DNA of 48,754 bases from Candidatus Caenarcanales bacterium (GTDB taxonomy: Bacteria; Cyanobacteriota; Vampirovibrionia; LMEP-6097): the NCBI GenBank assembly GCA_022447685.1, contig JAKVAO010000013.1, forward strand, positions 1 through 48,754. Reading direction: 5' to 3'. The position numbers and the translations under genes are program-made. Positions 25,806-34,736 of this stretch are shown here, one piece after another. Within the stretch, counting starts at the first letter, position 1. Each line of letters begins with the position of its first letter. The notes below the pieces were generated by a model. The model was not told where the DNA came from. It did no database searches and saw only the letters and a list, made by a program, of their open reading frames with translations.

Positions 25806-26642
25806 CTAGATAAGCAAAGCCTTCCTTAAAATATTTAAAGAAGTGAAAAGAAGATAAACACCAAAGATTTTCTTCATAGTCATAGGATTTAACTTATGAG
25901 CAAGAGCGGCACCTAAAGGTGCTGTAAAAAAAGAAGCAAGCACAATAAAAACTAAACCTATCAAATTCACGTATCCAAGTGAAGCATAAGCAAGTTCTGA
26001 CTGATGCTCAAGCCCAGTAATAATAAAACCAATAGAAGCAGCTAGTGCAATAGGCACAGCAAGTCCAGAAGCCGTTCCTATAGCTGTATGAATACTAACT
26101 CCATACAAAGTCATAATCATGATAGAAATAGAACCACCACCAATACCGAAGAGAGCCGAACAGGCTCCGAGGAAAACCCCTAAGAATCCATGAGTAAAAC
26201 CTTTAGGCATAGTAGTTCCGAGCTTAATTTTCTGTAGTGCTTCAGGAAACATAAATTTAAAAGATAGTATAAATATAAAAGATGCAAATAAAATCATCAG
26301 CACTTTAACTTTAAGACTGGCTGCAAATACAGCTCCTAAAATAGAACCTATGATTAAAAACACAGTCCAGTTCTTTATTATCGAGTAATCTATTGCTTTT
26401 TTCTTTGCATGTGCCTGAGCAGATCTCAAGGAAGTGAAAATTATAGTAGCAAGTGAAGTTCCAATCGATGAACGAAATACATGAGCTTCATCTAAGCCCA
26501 GCATTGGGAAAAACATCATCAAAGCCGGGACCACAACCAGCCCACCACCAATACCAAAGAGTCCAGCAGCTAGACCAGCAAGTGCTCCTGCTCCAAGCAT
26601 CAGTAAGACTAGATTTATAACATCCTGATTTAACAATTCCAA
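25806..26642 (-). CDS. TSUP-family membrane permease (TauE/SafE)
   Basis: This 278-aa polytopic protein with about eight helices belongs to the TauE/SafE sulfite or organosulfur exporter family. It shows the duplicated family motif: GLAAGLFGIGGGLVVVPAL near residue 23 in the first half and GACSALFGIGGGSISIMIM near 160 in the second. It starts with TTG at 26642, seven bases after an AAAGGA. It begins 11 bp after the stop of the M48 protease gene on the same strand, suggesting a two-gene operon. Substrate is not determinable; sulfite/taurine-type exporters and other anions are known in the family. Confidence 0.9.
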   Translation of the reverse strand: MELLNQDVINLVLLMLGAGALAGLAAGLFGIGGGLVVVPALMMFFPMLGLDEAHVFRSSIGTSLATIIFTSLRSAQAHAKKKAIDYSIIKNWTVFLIIGSILGAVFAASLKVKVLMILFASFIFILSFKFMFPEALQKIKLGTTMPKGFTHGFLGVFLGACSALFGIGGGSISIMIMTLYGVSIHTAIGTASGLAVPIALAASIGFIITGLEHQSELAYASLGYVNLIGLVFIVLASFFTAPLGAALAHKLNPMTMKKIFGVYLLFTSLNILRKALLI

Positions 26643-26653
26643 TTTGTTTTCCT

Positions 26654-27325
26654 TTATATAAGACAGTTAGCTTTAGTTATTTCAGCTTCCAAGTATGCAA
26701 GCCTAGTATCAGCAAGTGGGTGAGTACTTAGATACTCCATTAATTTAGGTGACTTGCGCTGCTCTGACATTTTTTCAAAAAATTGAAGCTTACCAGGCAC
26801 CTTACAGTAAAGCTCATTCATTAATTCTACCGCAAAAAGATCTGCTTCCTTCTCCTTAGATCTACTGTAATGAAGACTATGAAGCCTGTCGACACCGTGA
26901 AGTACTCTACTTTCTTTAAACACATAGTAACTCAGAAGTGACGATAAGCCCTGCCTAGCTATCCCTTTCCAAACATGCTTTTCTTCAATATGTCCAAGTT
27001 CATGAGCTATTACAAAATTCAAAGCAGTATCATTATTTAGAAACTCAACTAATGCAGAATTTATCACAATTCTTTTCCCCATACTTGCGTAGGCATTAAT
27101 CTGAGGAGATTCAACTAAGTTAATAGAATACTTCTCATGATTTTTACCAATATGCTCAACAAATCTTTGGAAAACTTTATCAATTTTCTCCTGTTCGAGT
27201 TCAAGGTTAATCTTAGTTTTGTAATTAGCATTTTGCTCATTTGCAAGACTAGAAGCTCCTGCAAAAAAGATATTAATCACTAAAATAAGCATTAAAATAC
27301 TTATTCTTTTGAAAATTGCTTTCAT
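26654..27325 (-). CDS. M48-family zinc metalloprotease
   Basis: This 223-aa protease has an N-terminal hydrophobic signal/anchor (8-25), so the catalytic domain is probably outside the cytoplasm. The zinc site is HELGH (His108, Glu109, His112), and the third ligand is Glu160 in KEKEADLFA, the M48 ExAD signature. It is short, lacking the multiple helices of HtpX and the TPRs of BepA, and resembles compact periplasmic M48 peptidases. It is divergent from lemA, only 21 bp between start codons, with overlapping -10 boxes. M48 proteases and LemA proteins are often neighbours, so a shared envelope-maintenance role is plausible. Confidence 0.9.
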   Translation of the reverse strand: MKAIFKRISILMLILVINIFFAGASSLANEQNANYKTKINLELEQEKIDKVFQRFVEHIGKNHEKYSINLVESPQINAYASMGKRIVINSALVEFLNNDTALNFVIAHELGHIEEKHVWKGIARQGLSSLLSYYVFKESRVLHGVDRLHSLHYSRSKEKEADLFAVELMNELYCKVPGKLQFFEKMSEQRKSPKLMEYLSTHPLADTRLAYLEAEITKANCLI

Positions 27326-27332
27326 GCATTTG

Positions 27333-27339
27333 ATATTAT
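27333..27339. promoter_or_regulatory. Shared divergent -10 element for the M48 protease and lemA
   Basis: GATATTATC reads as TATTAT on the plus strand (27334-27339), seven bases before the lemA ATG, and as TAATAT on the minus strand (27338-27333), seven bases before the protease ATG. The same few bases would thus serve as -10 box for two divergent leaderless mRNAs. Confidence 0.5.
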
Positions 27340-27346
27340 CATTTAC

Positions 27347-27940
27347 ATGATCAAAAAAATTCCTTCTTGGTTAATTGTTCTAGCAGTTGTTCTAATCTTA
27401 GTAATGATGTTCTCAGGTTCCTACAACCAGATCATCACTCTAAATGAAGGAGTTGATGCTAAGTGGTCTCAGGTTCTCAATGTTTATCAGAGACGTGCTG
27501 ATTTGATTCCTAATCTAGTGCAAACAGTAAAAGGATACGCAAGCCACGAGAAAGAAACACTGCAAGCAGTAATAGAAGCTAGAGCTAAAGCTACTCAACT
27601 CAATGTTGATCTTGATAAATTGAATCAAGAAAGCTTTGCTAAGTTCCAAGAAGTTCAAAAACAAATGTCAGGCTCATTATCACGCCTGATGCTAGTAATA
27701 GAAAGATATCCAGACCTAAAAGCTAATCAAAATTTCCTAGCTTTGCAAACTCAACTAGAAGGTACTGAAAATAGAATTACTAATGAAAGAAGAATGTTCA
27801 ATGAATCAGTCAAGTTTTATAACACCTACATCCGTAAAATCCCTCAAAATCTAATTGCAGCTATATTTGGCTTTGAGAAGAAACCATATTTTGAAGCTGA
27901 GGAATCAGCAAAAGAAGCACCAAAGGTAAGCTTTGAATAA
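27347..27940 (+). CDS. lemA: LemA family protein
   Basis: This 197-aa protein has one N-terminal transmembrane helix (about 7-25) and a long helical domain. Family motifs are clear: YNQIITLNEGVDAKWSQV (26-43), YQRRADLIPNLVQTVKGYASHE (47-68), with ARAKA further on, and the late YPDLKANQNFLALQTQLEGTENRI. LemA proteins are small membrane-anchored helical bundles of unclear biochemical role, commonly encoded with TPM-domain proteins and M48 proteases. That is the arrangement here: it starts an operon with two TPM proteins (0 and 18 bp gaps) and is divergent from an M48 protease. Confidence 0.94.
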   Translation: MIKKIPSWLIVLAVVLILVMMFSGSYNQIITLNEGVDAKWSQVLNVYQRRADLIPNLVQTVKGYASHEKETLQAVIEARAKATQLNVDLDKLNQESFAKFQEVQKQMSGSLSRLMLVIERYPDLKANQNFLALQTQLEGTENRITNERRMFNESVKFYNTYIRKIPQNLIAAIFGFEKKPYFEAEESAKEAPKVSFE

Positions 27941-28378
27941 ATGAAAAATAGAAACGAATTCCTTTCCCCAACAGAACAAGATTTGCTCGCTAAGAAAATC
28001 GATGAAATCGAATCAGTCACCGATGCTGAGCTAAGAATACACATAGAGTCATACTGCAAAGTAGATCCAATGAGCCGTGCAGCCAAAGTATTTAAAGACT
28101 TAAAAATGTATAAAACCAAAGAAAGAAATGGAGTTTTATTCTACATTGCAATTGAAGATCATAAACTCGCTGTCTGGGGGGATGAGGCTATCCACAAAGA
28201 CCTAGGGCAAAGCTTCTGGGATGAAGAAATTGAAATACTCCTTAACCACTTCAAAAAACAAGAATTTTATCAAGGCTTAGTTAAAGCGCTCGATAATGTC
28301 AAAGCTAAACTAGAAGAGCTTTATCCTTTCACTGGTCATAAAAATGAACTCAGTAACGAAATATCTTTTGGACAATAA
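27941..28378 (+). CDS. TPM-domain protein, cytosolic short form
   Basis: This 145-aa protein lacks a signal peptide. It carries a TPM (phosphatase-like) domain: LLAKKIDEIESVTDAELRIHIE at 15-36, an RNGVLFYIAIEDHKLAVWGDEAIHK segment around 80-104 and the final helix QGLVKALDNVKAKLEELYPF. It is the second gene of the lemA operon and starts immediately after the lemA stop. The same order (LemA, short TPM without a signal, long TPM with Gly-rich tail) is common in Bacteroidetes and other phyla. Biochemical function is uncertain. Confidence 0.88.
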   Translation: MKNRNEFLSPTEQDLLAKKIDEIESVTDAELRIHIESYCKVDPMSRAAKVFKDLKMYKTKERNGVLFYIAIEDHKLAVWGDEAIHKDLGQSFWDEEIEILLNHFKKQEFYQGLVKALDNVKAKLEELYPFTGHKNELSNEISFGQ

Positions 28379-28396
28379 ATAAAATCCTAGTAATAC

Positions 28397-29308
28397 ATGA
28401 ATCTTAAAAAAATAACTAATTTACTAATTACACTCTGTTTTGTTTTTATTATTTTCAATAATAATTCTGAAACGACAGTCTACGCAAAGCCAGCCCAGGA
28501 AAACAAAGCAACAACTCAAGAAAGCAAAGCTCAAGTAAAATCTCAAGCTATAAATCAAATACCAGCAAGACCCAATACAGAAAAACTAGTATTCAATTTA
28601 TCTAAATTAAGCCCTCCACTTTTAAGTGAACAAGAAATCCAAAGCCTAGATTACAAACTTCAAAAATTTGCTCAAGAAAGCTCTAATCAAATCCTGATTC
28701 TTATAGTAGATACACTTGCAGGAATGGAAGTTAACGACTTCTCGACACAAGTCTTCAACTCATGGGGGCTAGGACAAAAAGATAAAAATAATGGAGTTTT
28801 AATTCTAATTAAACCTACTGAAAGTGAAGGTGGCAGAAAGATTTATATAAATGTCGGCTATGGTCTTGAATCAGTGATCCCAGATTTAATGGCTAAAAGA
28901 ATTATAAATGAACTAATAGTCCCAGGCTTCAAACAGGGGGCGTATTTCCAAGCTCTCGATAAAGCATCCAGTATTCTCATAAAGCTCGCGATAGGTGAAT
29001 ACAAAGAAGAAATCCCTCAGCAAGCAAAATCCAAGTCAGGCTTATTGCTGATCTTACTATTTCCATTTATATTCATGTTTCTTGCTGAAAACTTCTTCCA
29101 CAAGACAGGACAAAGAATCGACATAAACAGAAGTGGTTATAGAAAAAGAGCATCATCCTATATCTTGCCATTCTGGGGAGCTTCATATATGAGTAATAGA
29201 TATCTTAGTTCACACCACAACACAGGCTCTAGCTTTTCAGATTTTGGAGGCTTTGGAGGTTTCGGCGGGGGAATGTCAGGTGGAGGTGGAGCCGGAGGCT
29301 CCTGGTAA
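28397..29308 (+). CDS. TPM-domain membrane protein with glycine-rich tail (YgcG-like)
   Basis: This 303-aa protein is the third gene of the lemA operon. It has an N-terminal signal segment (9-25), a Gln/Lys-rich linker, a TPM domain at about 70-200 with the characteristic NGVLILIKPTES and GYGLESVIPDLMAKRI motifs, a transmembrane helix near 215-232, and a C-terminal GGFGG/GGGG tail typical of YgcG-type proteins. The TPM domain would lie outside the membrane. Related TPM proteins are linked to photosystem repair in plants and to envelope processes in bacteria; no specific role is assignable here. Confidence 0.9.
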   Translation: MNLKKITNLLITLCFVFIIFNNNSETTVYAKPAQENKATTQESKAQVKSQAINQIPARPNTEKLVFNLSKLSPPLLSEQEIQSLDYKLQKFAQESSNQILILIVDTLAGMEVNDFSTQVFNSWGLGQKDKNNGVLILIKPTESEGGRKIYINVGYGLESVIPDLMAKRIINELIVPGFKQGAYFQALDKASSILIKLAIGEYKEEIPQQAKSKSGLLLILLFPFIFMFLAENFFHKTGQRIDINRSGYRKRASSYILPFWGASYMSNRYLSSHHNTGSSFSDFGGFGGFGGGMSGGGGAGGSW

Positions 29309-29325
29309 AATAAAAGTTTATTTTA
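29306..29325. terminator. AT-rich hairpin between convergent genes
   Basis: TAAAATAAA and TTTATTTTA form a nine-pair stem with a two-base loop overlapping both stop codons of the convergent TPM and response-regulator genes. It may act as a bidirectional terminator, but AT-only stems are weak. Confidence 0.35.
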
Positions 29326-29751
29326 ACGATCTAAAAGCTTAGATACTGCAAACCATAACTCGTCAAGTTCCTTAACCGTTTTCACTAATTGAGAGATACT
29401 ATAAGGTTTTACGATATAGGCGCTACATTGGTTGTGATAACACTCGTTAATATCTTTCTGTGAATCAGAAGTAGTTAACATAACTACTGGAATATGCTTG
29501 AACTGATCATTATTACGACAATACTTCAAAATCTCGTGCCCACTTCTTTTAGGTAAATTTAAATCCAATAAAATTAACTCTGGTCTTGGGCTATCTTTAA
29601 ACTCATTCTCTGCATTTAAATACTCAATAGCTTTATCGCCATCACTAACAACAGAGATATTAACTACAATTTCTGCAATATCAAAAGCTTCCTGTATAAG
29701 TTTTACATCACTTTCAGAATCTTCAATAAGAAGTAAGTTCTTTTGAACCAT
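29323..29751 (-). CDS. Single-domain response regulator, Rcp1-like
   Basis: From ATG 29751 (MVQKNLLLIEDSESD) the protein has 142 residues and is just a receiver domain; an upstream in-frame ATG at 29793 would add 14 unconserved residues. Phosphorylation residues are present: Glu10/Asp11, Asp63 in LLDLNLPKRSG, Thr94 and Lys115 in YIVKPY. The long insertion after the second strand (EYLNAENEFKDSPRPELILLD) and LNLPKRSGHEILKYCR are typical of the Rcp1 family, partners of cyanobacterial phytochrome-type kinases. No kinase is adjacent. The sensor kinase at 34.8 kb has an H-box of the Cph1-related type and is a candidate partner, which is inference. Confidence 0.9.
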   Translation of the reverse strand: MVQKNLLLIEDSESDVKLIQEAFDIAEIVVNISVVSDGDKAIEYLNAENEFKDSPRPELILLDLNLPKRSGHEILKYCRNNDQFKHIPVVMLTTSDSQKDINECYHNQCSAYIVKPYSISQLVKTVKELDELWFAVSKLLDR

Positions 29752-29803
29752 AAACCTAGCATGCCACAGACAAAAAGATAAATTACTTAGCAAAAAGAAC
29801 TAT

Positions 29804-30184
29804 TTACGACTTATCTTTAGTATATTCTTTGGATTTTAAGTCTTCAAGACGAATATACCTTAGACACTGTTCATCACAAGATTCAAGAATCACATAGGGC
29901 GCCATACCATCTATATAAGCTTCAAGCCATTTAGGAGCACAAATACACCAATGGTCACCTGCTTTAAGTCCTGGAAAATTGAACTCGGGTCTTTCCGTAC
30001 TCAAATCATTACCCATAGCCTTGCTATAGCTCAAGAATTCTTCTGTCATTACAGCACATACAGTATGACTACCAAGATCATTCTGATCGGTTCTACAGAT
30101 ACCATCCCTAAAAAAACCAGTCATAGGTGAACAAGAACAAAGTTCAAGTTCATATCCGAGGACATTTTTGCGTTCAGTCATCAT
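29804..30184 (-). CDS. DUF2237 family protein
   Basis: This 126-aa cytosolic protein is a clear DUF2237 member: NVLGYELELCSCSPMTGFFRDG at the N-terminus, DLGSHTVCAVMTEEFLSYSK in the middle, then GNDLSTERPEFNFPGLKAGDHWC and a final EAYIDGMAPYVILE. The family is widespread in Proteobacteria and Cyanobacteria with conserved Cys and His residues but no established function. TACAAT at 30190-30195 lies five bases before the first ATG (30184) and eight before the second (30181); the second fits the window's leaderless spacing better. Confidence 0.93.
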   Translation of the reverse strand: MMTERKNVLGYELELCSCSPMTGFFRDGICRTDQNDLGSHTVCAVMTEEFLSYSKAMGNDLSTERPEFNFPGLKAGDHWCICAPKWLEAYIDGMAPYVILESCDEQCLRYIRLEDLKSKEYTKDKS

Positions 30185-30189
30185 AAATT

Positions 30190-30195
30190 ATTGTA
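30190..30195 (-). promoter_or_regulatory. -10 box for the DUF2237 gene
   Basis: TACAAT on the minus strand, eight bases before the ATG at 30181, with no Shine-Dalgarno: a likely leaderless start. Confidence 0.4.
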
Positions 30196-30253
30196 CTCTA
30201 GTCATTTTCATTAAATTATTAAAGATTAGATATTTACGAAAAATTAAACTAAG

Positions 30254-30259
30254 TATAAA
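30254..30259 (+). promoter_or_regulatory. -10 box for the GST-like gene
   Basis: TATAAA lies eight bases before the ATG at 30268, again consistent with leaderless transcription. Confidence 0.4.
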
Positions 30260-30267
30260 ATTCAAGT

Positions 30268-31029
30268 ATGGATAATCAAGAAGCTAAGCAAATAACTTTA
30301 GTACAATTCCCAACAATGTTCTCTGTACCCAACCTAAGTCCTTTCTGTATGAAGGTTGAGACTTTCTTGAGGATGGCAAATATTTCATATACAGTCAAAG
30401 AAGAACTAAATCCAGCCAATGCTCCAAAGAAAAAATTTCCGTATATCATTCACAATGGTCAAAAAATCCCAGATTCAAGCTTCATACTAGATCACCTTTC
30501 AAGAGAGTTTAATCTTGATTTCAATGCTCACCTGTCAATACAAGAACTCGCCGTGGCAAGAGCATTCCAGAGACTATTTGAAGAAAACTTCCTTTGGGTA
30601 CTTGCATATAGCAGATGGTTTGAAGATAAAAACTGGAAAATGGTGAAAGAAGCTTTCTTTTCTATGCTTCCTCCAATCCTGAAGGGTGTTCTACCTAACC
30701 AAATCAAAAGAGATATGGAGAATAAAATGAAAATCCAAGGCATGGGTAGACATTCAAGAGAAGAGATATACCAAATCGGCATGCAAGACTTAAGAGCTAT
30801 TATTGACCAATTAGGTGCAAAACCTTTCTTCATGGGAGATCAGGTTTCACTAGTAGACGCTACAGCTTATGCTTTCATAGCAAATGTCTTATTACCAGAG
30901 TTTGAGAGCCCACTTGATGGACTTGCTAAAAGTGCTGAAAACCTAAAAGCTTACTGTGAAAGAATGCAGGGACTTTATTTTCCAGAATTATTAACTAAGC
31001 ACGAAGAGCCAGAAATGCTCGGGGTTTAA
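30268..31029 (+). CDS. Glutathione S-transferase family protein, metaxin/FAXC-like
   Basis: This 253-aa cytosolic protein has a thioredoxin-like N-terminal domain (about 8-80) containing NLSPFCMKVETFLRMANI, with Cys27 at the usual active-site position, followed by KKKFPYIIHNGQKIPDSSFILDHL, the cis-Pro and glutathione-binding region. The C-terminal helical domain ends with a metaxin-type VDATAYAFIANVL motif. This pattern matches the FAXC/metaxin-like subgroup of GSTs found in many bacteria, whose substrates are mostly unknown. A gamma-glutamyltranspeptidase-type gene is nearby, but no glutathione synthesis genes are in the window. Confidence 0.88.
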   Translation: MDNQEAKQITLVQFPTMFSVPNLSPFCMKVETFLRMANISYTVKEELNPANAPKKKFPYIIHNGQKIPDSSFILDHLSREFNLDFNAHLSIQELAVARAFQRLFEENFLWVLAYSRWFEDKNWKMVKEAFFSMLPPILKGVLPNQIKRDMENKMKIQGMGRHSREEIYQIGMQDLRAIIDQLGAKPFFMGDQVSLVDATAYAFIANVLLPEFESPLDGLAKSAENLKAYCERMQGLYFPELLTKHEEPEMLGV

Positions 31030-31085
31030 AAGCATTCACAAGATAGGAACTAGCTTTTTTAGAAGCTATCAGATATCCTGTGATT

Positions 31086-32660
31086 ATGGTTCCTCCAAAA
31101 ACAAAACAAGAAGACTTAGATCACAAAAAATTAATAGTAAGACAAGCCAAGTTTGCTGATATCAAAGAAATCCAAAATTTAGTTTCTTTGGTTTATCAAG
31201 GAGCAGAAGGTTATTCAGTAGATATGTTACGTGGACAAATGTCCAACTACCCTGAAGGTCAAATGGTAGCAGTCTATGGTGAGAAAATCGTCGGTTACTG
31301 CGCGACATTCAAAATATCTGAAAGCTTTGCTCTTAAGGCACACACTTGGAAAGAAATTACAGGCGGTGGCTTTGCCTCCATGCATGATATAGACGGTGAT
31401 TTCTTATATGGCATGGAAGTTTGTGTAGACCCAAATTATCGTGGATTTAGAATTGGGCAGAGACTTTATAATGAAAGAAAAAAACTTTGTGATTACTACA
31501 GACTCAAAGGCATAGTCTTTGCAGGCAGGCTTCCAGGACTCTCCAAGAAAAACACTAAACATAAGTTTGCCAGTCCTGAAGAATACTTAGAGCTAGTTCT
31601 TACAAAAAAATTAAGAGACCCGGTTCTAACTTTCCAGATTAACAATGGTTTTCAACCAATCGGCATTATCAAAGACTATCTACCAACCGATAAAGAAAGT
31701 AAAGGCTACGCTGTGCATATGCTCTGGCGCAACCCCAAAATCAAAACTGAAACTACCAATAAATCTAAGCAGCGTGGCAGACTTGCAGAAACAGTTAGAG
31801 TAGCAACTGTGCAGTATCAACAGAGGCGAGTAAATAATTTCGAGGAGTTTGTTCACTTCGTTGAATATTTTGTAGATGTTGTTGCAGATTACAAAGCTGA
31901 CTTTGTTGTTTTCCCTGAGCTTTTCACACTACAACTGCTTTCACTAGCAAAGAAAAAGCTCACCCCAATGGAGTCTATAGACGCTCTTACTAGTTACACC
32001 TCCAAAATCAAAGACGTATTTAGAGATATGTCTATTAGATACAATATCAACATTATTGCAGGCTCGCACCCAACGAAGGTTGAATCTGGAGATATTTTAA
32101 ACATCTGCTATGTCTTTCTAAGAGATGGCTCCGTACATTCACAAGAGAAAATTCACCCAACTCCAAATGAAAGATATTGGTGGAACATACAAGGTGGTAA
32201 TAAATTAGAAACTATAATGACCGACTGCGGTCCAATCGGAGTGATGATTTGCTATGACAGTGAATTCCCAGAGCTTGCAAGACACCTAGTGAATCAGGGG
32301 GCCCAAATACTCTTCGTTCCTTTCTGTACAGACGAAAGACAAAGTTACCTTAGAGTTCGTTACTGCTGTCAAGCAAGAGCTGTAGAGAACCAGTGTTACG
32401 TAGTAATGTCTGGTAACGTAGGTAACCTTCCTGGAGTCGAGAACATGGATATTCAATACGCTCAAAGCTGCATACTCACTCCATGTGACTTCCCTTTCGC
32501 TAGAGACGGTATTGCAGCAGATACTACCCCTAATGTCGAGACGGTTGCCTTTGCAGATCTACGTTTAGAGACACTAACTACAGCTAGAAATAGTGGAACG
32601 GTTATGAACCTTAAAGATAGACGTTTTGATCTCTATTCTGTGAACTGGCATAAAAGTTAA
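31086..32660 (+). CDS. GNAT acetyltransferase-nitrilase fusion
   Basis: This is a two-domain enzyme of about 524 residues. The N-terminal part (to about 220) is a GNAT acyltransferase, with the acetyl-CoA pyrophosphate loop at RGFRIGQRLY near residue 121. The C-terminal part (about 238-520) is a carbon-nitrogen hydrolase. In numbering from a GTG six bases upstream of the chosen ATG, its catalytic triad is Glu280 in FPELF, Lys357 in EKIHPTPNE and Cys391 in MICYDSEFPEL. The same GNAT-nitrilase fusion is known in many bacteria; substrate is unknown, an amide or N-acyl amine being likely. TATCCT lies six bases before ATG 31086. A small hairpin (TAGCTT/AAGCTA, 31051-31068) precedes the gene. Confidence 0.93.
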   Translation: MVPPKTKQEDLDHKKLIVRQAKFADIKEIQNLVSLVYQGAEGYSVDMLRGQMSNYPEGQMVAVYGEKIVGYCATFKISESFALKAHTWKEITGGGFASMHDIDGDFLYGMEVCVDPNYRGFRIGQRLYNERKKLCDYYRLKGIVFAGRLPGLSKKNTKHKFASPEEYLELVLTKKLRDPVLTFQINNGFQPIGIIKDYLPTDKESKGYAVHMLWRNPKIKTETTNKSKQRGRLAETVRVATVQYQQRRVNNFEEFVHFVEYFVDVVADYKADFVVFPELFTLQLLSLAKKKLTPMESIDALTSYTSKIKDVFRDMSIRYNINIIAGSHPTKVESGDILNICYVFLRDGSVHSQEKIHPTPNERYWWNIQGGNKLETIMTDCGPIGVMICYDSEFPELARHLVNQGAQILFVPFCTDERQSYLRVRYCCQARAVENQCYVVMSGNVGNLPGVENMDIQYAQSCILTPCDFPFARDGIAADTTPNVETVAFADLRLETLTTARNSGTVMNLKDRRFDLYSVNWHKS

Positions 32661-32665
32661 CAAAT

Positions 32666-33589
32666 TTAGATATTTTTTAATTGAAGGAATCTAGCATAAA
32701 CATTATTGACATTCCTAAGTAAGCTTGCAGTAATTTTCAAATCTTCCCTTTTAATTGGTCTTCCAGCAGTAAGCCTTAATGTCTTATAAAATTCCTTAAT
32801 GATATCATCCACCAAATCACAAGCTCCACGCTTATGCAGTTCTTTACTAATGGAATTACTTTTATTAGTTGAGCTGATCTCTGGAGCAGATCTAATAAAA
32901 TCTAAACCAGTTCCCATTAAATCACCTATCAAGTGAGAACAAGTTGTAAATTTTTTATCAATATTAGTCAAGGACTCTCTAAAGCCATTGATGTTTTTGG
33001 GCAAAGCTGAATCTTTATTCCATATATCAACAAGTTCACTTTCAATAACTGAATTCAAAACTTTATTAGCAGCTCGAATTAGCTTCAAATTTTCAGTAAT
33101 ATCTTCTGCAAGCCTCTCTTCTGGTGACAACTGAGATAATTTTTCAATATTAAAATTAAGCAAATCCAACTTATCATTCCTTTGAAGTTCATTTAATAGA
33201 TCCATAATTTCATCACTCATTCCTGGAACTTTCATGGCTCTGGGGTCTAAATTTTTGATAAAAGCTGGACTAGAACAGAGGAGATCAATAAATGAACTTG
33301 CTATAACATTCCGTGCTTTAAAAAGTTTACTAAGTGTTTTAGTACATAGTTTTGCTGTAGAAGAATCAGCATGTTTCTCCTCAGCATGAGCAAAAACTGT
33401 TAATAAAGTATCCAAATAAACCCTACTTGGAATAGGGGCAACATTACTATTGAAACCAGTAACGTCATTTATCTCATTTTTAGATACTAACTTTGACTGT
33501 GCTGGATCTTTCAATAATCCTGCAATATACCTTTTCTTAATTTGCCTAATCTGCTTTTGAATATTTGATAGTTTATTATTTACCTGCAT
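32666..33589 (-). CDS. Unknown 307-aa helical protein
   Basis: I do not recognise this protein. It is basic at the N-terminus (KQIRQIKKRY), helical throughout and without signal or transmembrane segments. The composition and helix-rich character resemble the 1,118-aa unknown protein at 20.7 kb, but I see no repeated motif shared with it. A GGTGAG sequence lies directly before the ATG at 33589 and may serve as ribosome-binding site. It converges with the GNAT-nitrilase gene (5 bp between stop codons) and is divergent from the Sua5 gene. Confidence 0.68.
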   Translation of the reverse strand: MQVNNKLSNIQKQIRQIKKRYIAGLLKDPAQSKLVSKNEINDVTGFNSNVAPIPSRVYLDTLLTVFAHAEEKHADSSTAKLCTKTLSKLFKARNVIASSFIDLLCSSPAFIKNLDPRAMKVPGMSDEIMDLLNELQRNDKLDLLNFNIEKLSQLSPEERLAEDITENLKLIRAANKVLNSVIESELVDIWNKDSALPKNINGFRESLTNIDKKFTTCSHLIGDLMGTGLDFIRSAPEISSTNKSNSISKELHKRGACDLVDDIIKEFYKTLRLTAGRPIKREDLKITASLLRNVNNVYARFLQLKNI

Positions 33590-33696
33590 CTCACCTACTC
33601 ACAACCAAAATATGATGATACGAATAAATATTTTCATATACAAAGTCAGAATCAAGATAAAATTAATGCTATTCCTCTTAAAATTTAGAAAAATCT

Positions 33697-34683
33697 ATGA
33701 TTTATCCTGACTCAGATGAAAATATCAAGAAAGCAACAGAACTGTTAAAGTCTGGGGAAATTGTCGCGATACCAACTGAAACTGTCTATGGCTTAGCTGC
33801 AGATGCAGCAAATGAGACTGCTGTTAGCAAAATATTTGAAATCAAAGGCAGACCAAATTTCAATCCATTAATTTCTCATTACGCTCAAGTCTCAGAAATA
33901 GAAAAAGATGTAATTTTCAATGAAAGAGCAAAGCTTATCGCAGATGAATTCTGGCCTGGTCCCATTAGTTTAATTCTCCCAAAACAAGAAAATTCTCGAA
34001 TCTCCAAGCTAGTTTCTGCTGGACTAGAAACTGCAGCTATAAGAATGCCTAATCACCCACTATGCCTGAAAATCTTGGAAGCTTTCAGAGGACCCATTGC
34101 AGCACCTAGTGCTAACCCTTCATCTAGAATAAGCCCTAGTAAAGCTATACATGTAAAAAACCTTTTTCAAGATAAAGTCAAGTTTATACTGGATGGTGGT
34201 GATTGCAATTGTGGCTTAGAATCGACCATTCTTGATTTAAGCACAGAGCAGACTAAAATACTTAGGTATGGTGCTATTAACGCTATAGCAATTTCAAATG
34301 CACTTCAAGGTGAAATAGTATTGAGTCCAGATGACAAAGAAGGAATTAAAGCACCAGGAATGTTACTTAAGCACTATTCACCACAAACCAAACTAAAAAT
34401 AGATTTCAGTTTGGAGAATATAGCTGCAGATTATGAGAACTCAGCTCTGATACTATACAGCTTCTCCTCGATTCCTCCAGAAAAACTTAATTACTTGCAT
34501 AGCAAATTCAAATCTGTCTTCGAGCTTTGCTCTAATGCAAATGAACTAGAAGCCGCAGCAAATCTATATTCAATCCTTCATAAACTTGACGACTTATCTT
34601 ATGAGCAAATATGCGTAGAGAAAATACCAAAATCTCAAATATCAAAGGCAATAGAGGATAGGCTCAAAAGAGCAGCAGCATAA
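33697..34683 (+). CDS. Threonylcarbamoyl-AMP synthase, Sua5 type
   Basis: This makes threonylcarbamoyl-adenylate from threonine, bicarbonate and ATP for the universal t6A37 modification of ANN-decoding tRNAs. The YrdC domain spans about 8-190, with IPTETVYGLAADA near residue 26, the KGRPNFNPLISH nucleotide-binding segment near 50 and APSANPSSRISP near 146. A linker containing KAPGMLLKHYSP leads into a C-terminal Sua5 domain (about 225-328). The 328-aa length thus marks it as Sua5 (TsaC2) rather than the short TsaC. It is a monocistronic housekeeping gene with no visible Shine-Dalgarno. Confidence 0.94.
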   Translation: MIYPDSDENIKKATELLKSGEIVAIPTETVYGLAADAANETAVSKIFEIKGRPNFNPLISHYAQVSEIEKDVIFNERAKLIADEFWPGPISLILPKQENSRISKLVSAGLETAAIRMPNHPLCLKILEAFRGPIAAPSANPSSRISPSKAIHVKNLFQDKVKFILDGGDCNCGLESTILDLSTEQTKILRYGAINAIAISNALQGEIVLSPDDKEGIKAPGMLLKHYSPQTKLKIDFSLENIAADYENSALILYSFSSIPPEKLNYLHSKFKSVFELCSNANELEAAANLYSILHKLDDLSYEQICVEKIPKSQISKAIEDRLKRAAA

Positions 34684-34736
34684 TACTTAGCAAAGTCATA
34701 TAAACTTGCATCTTATTTTCAAGGCTGCCTAACTGA

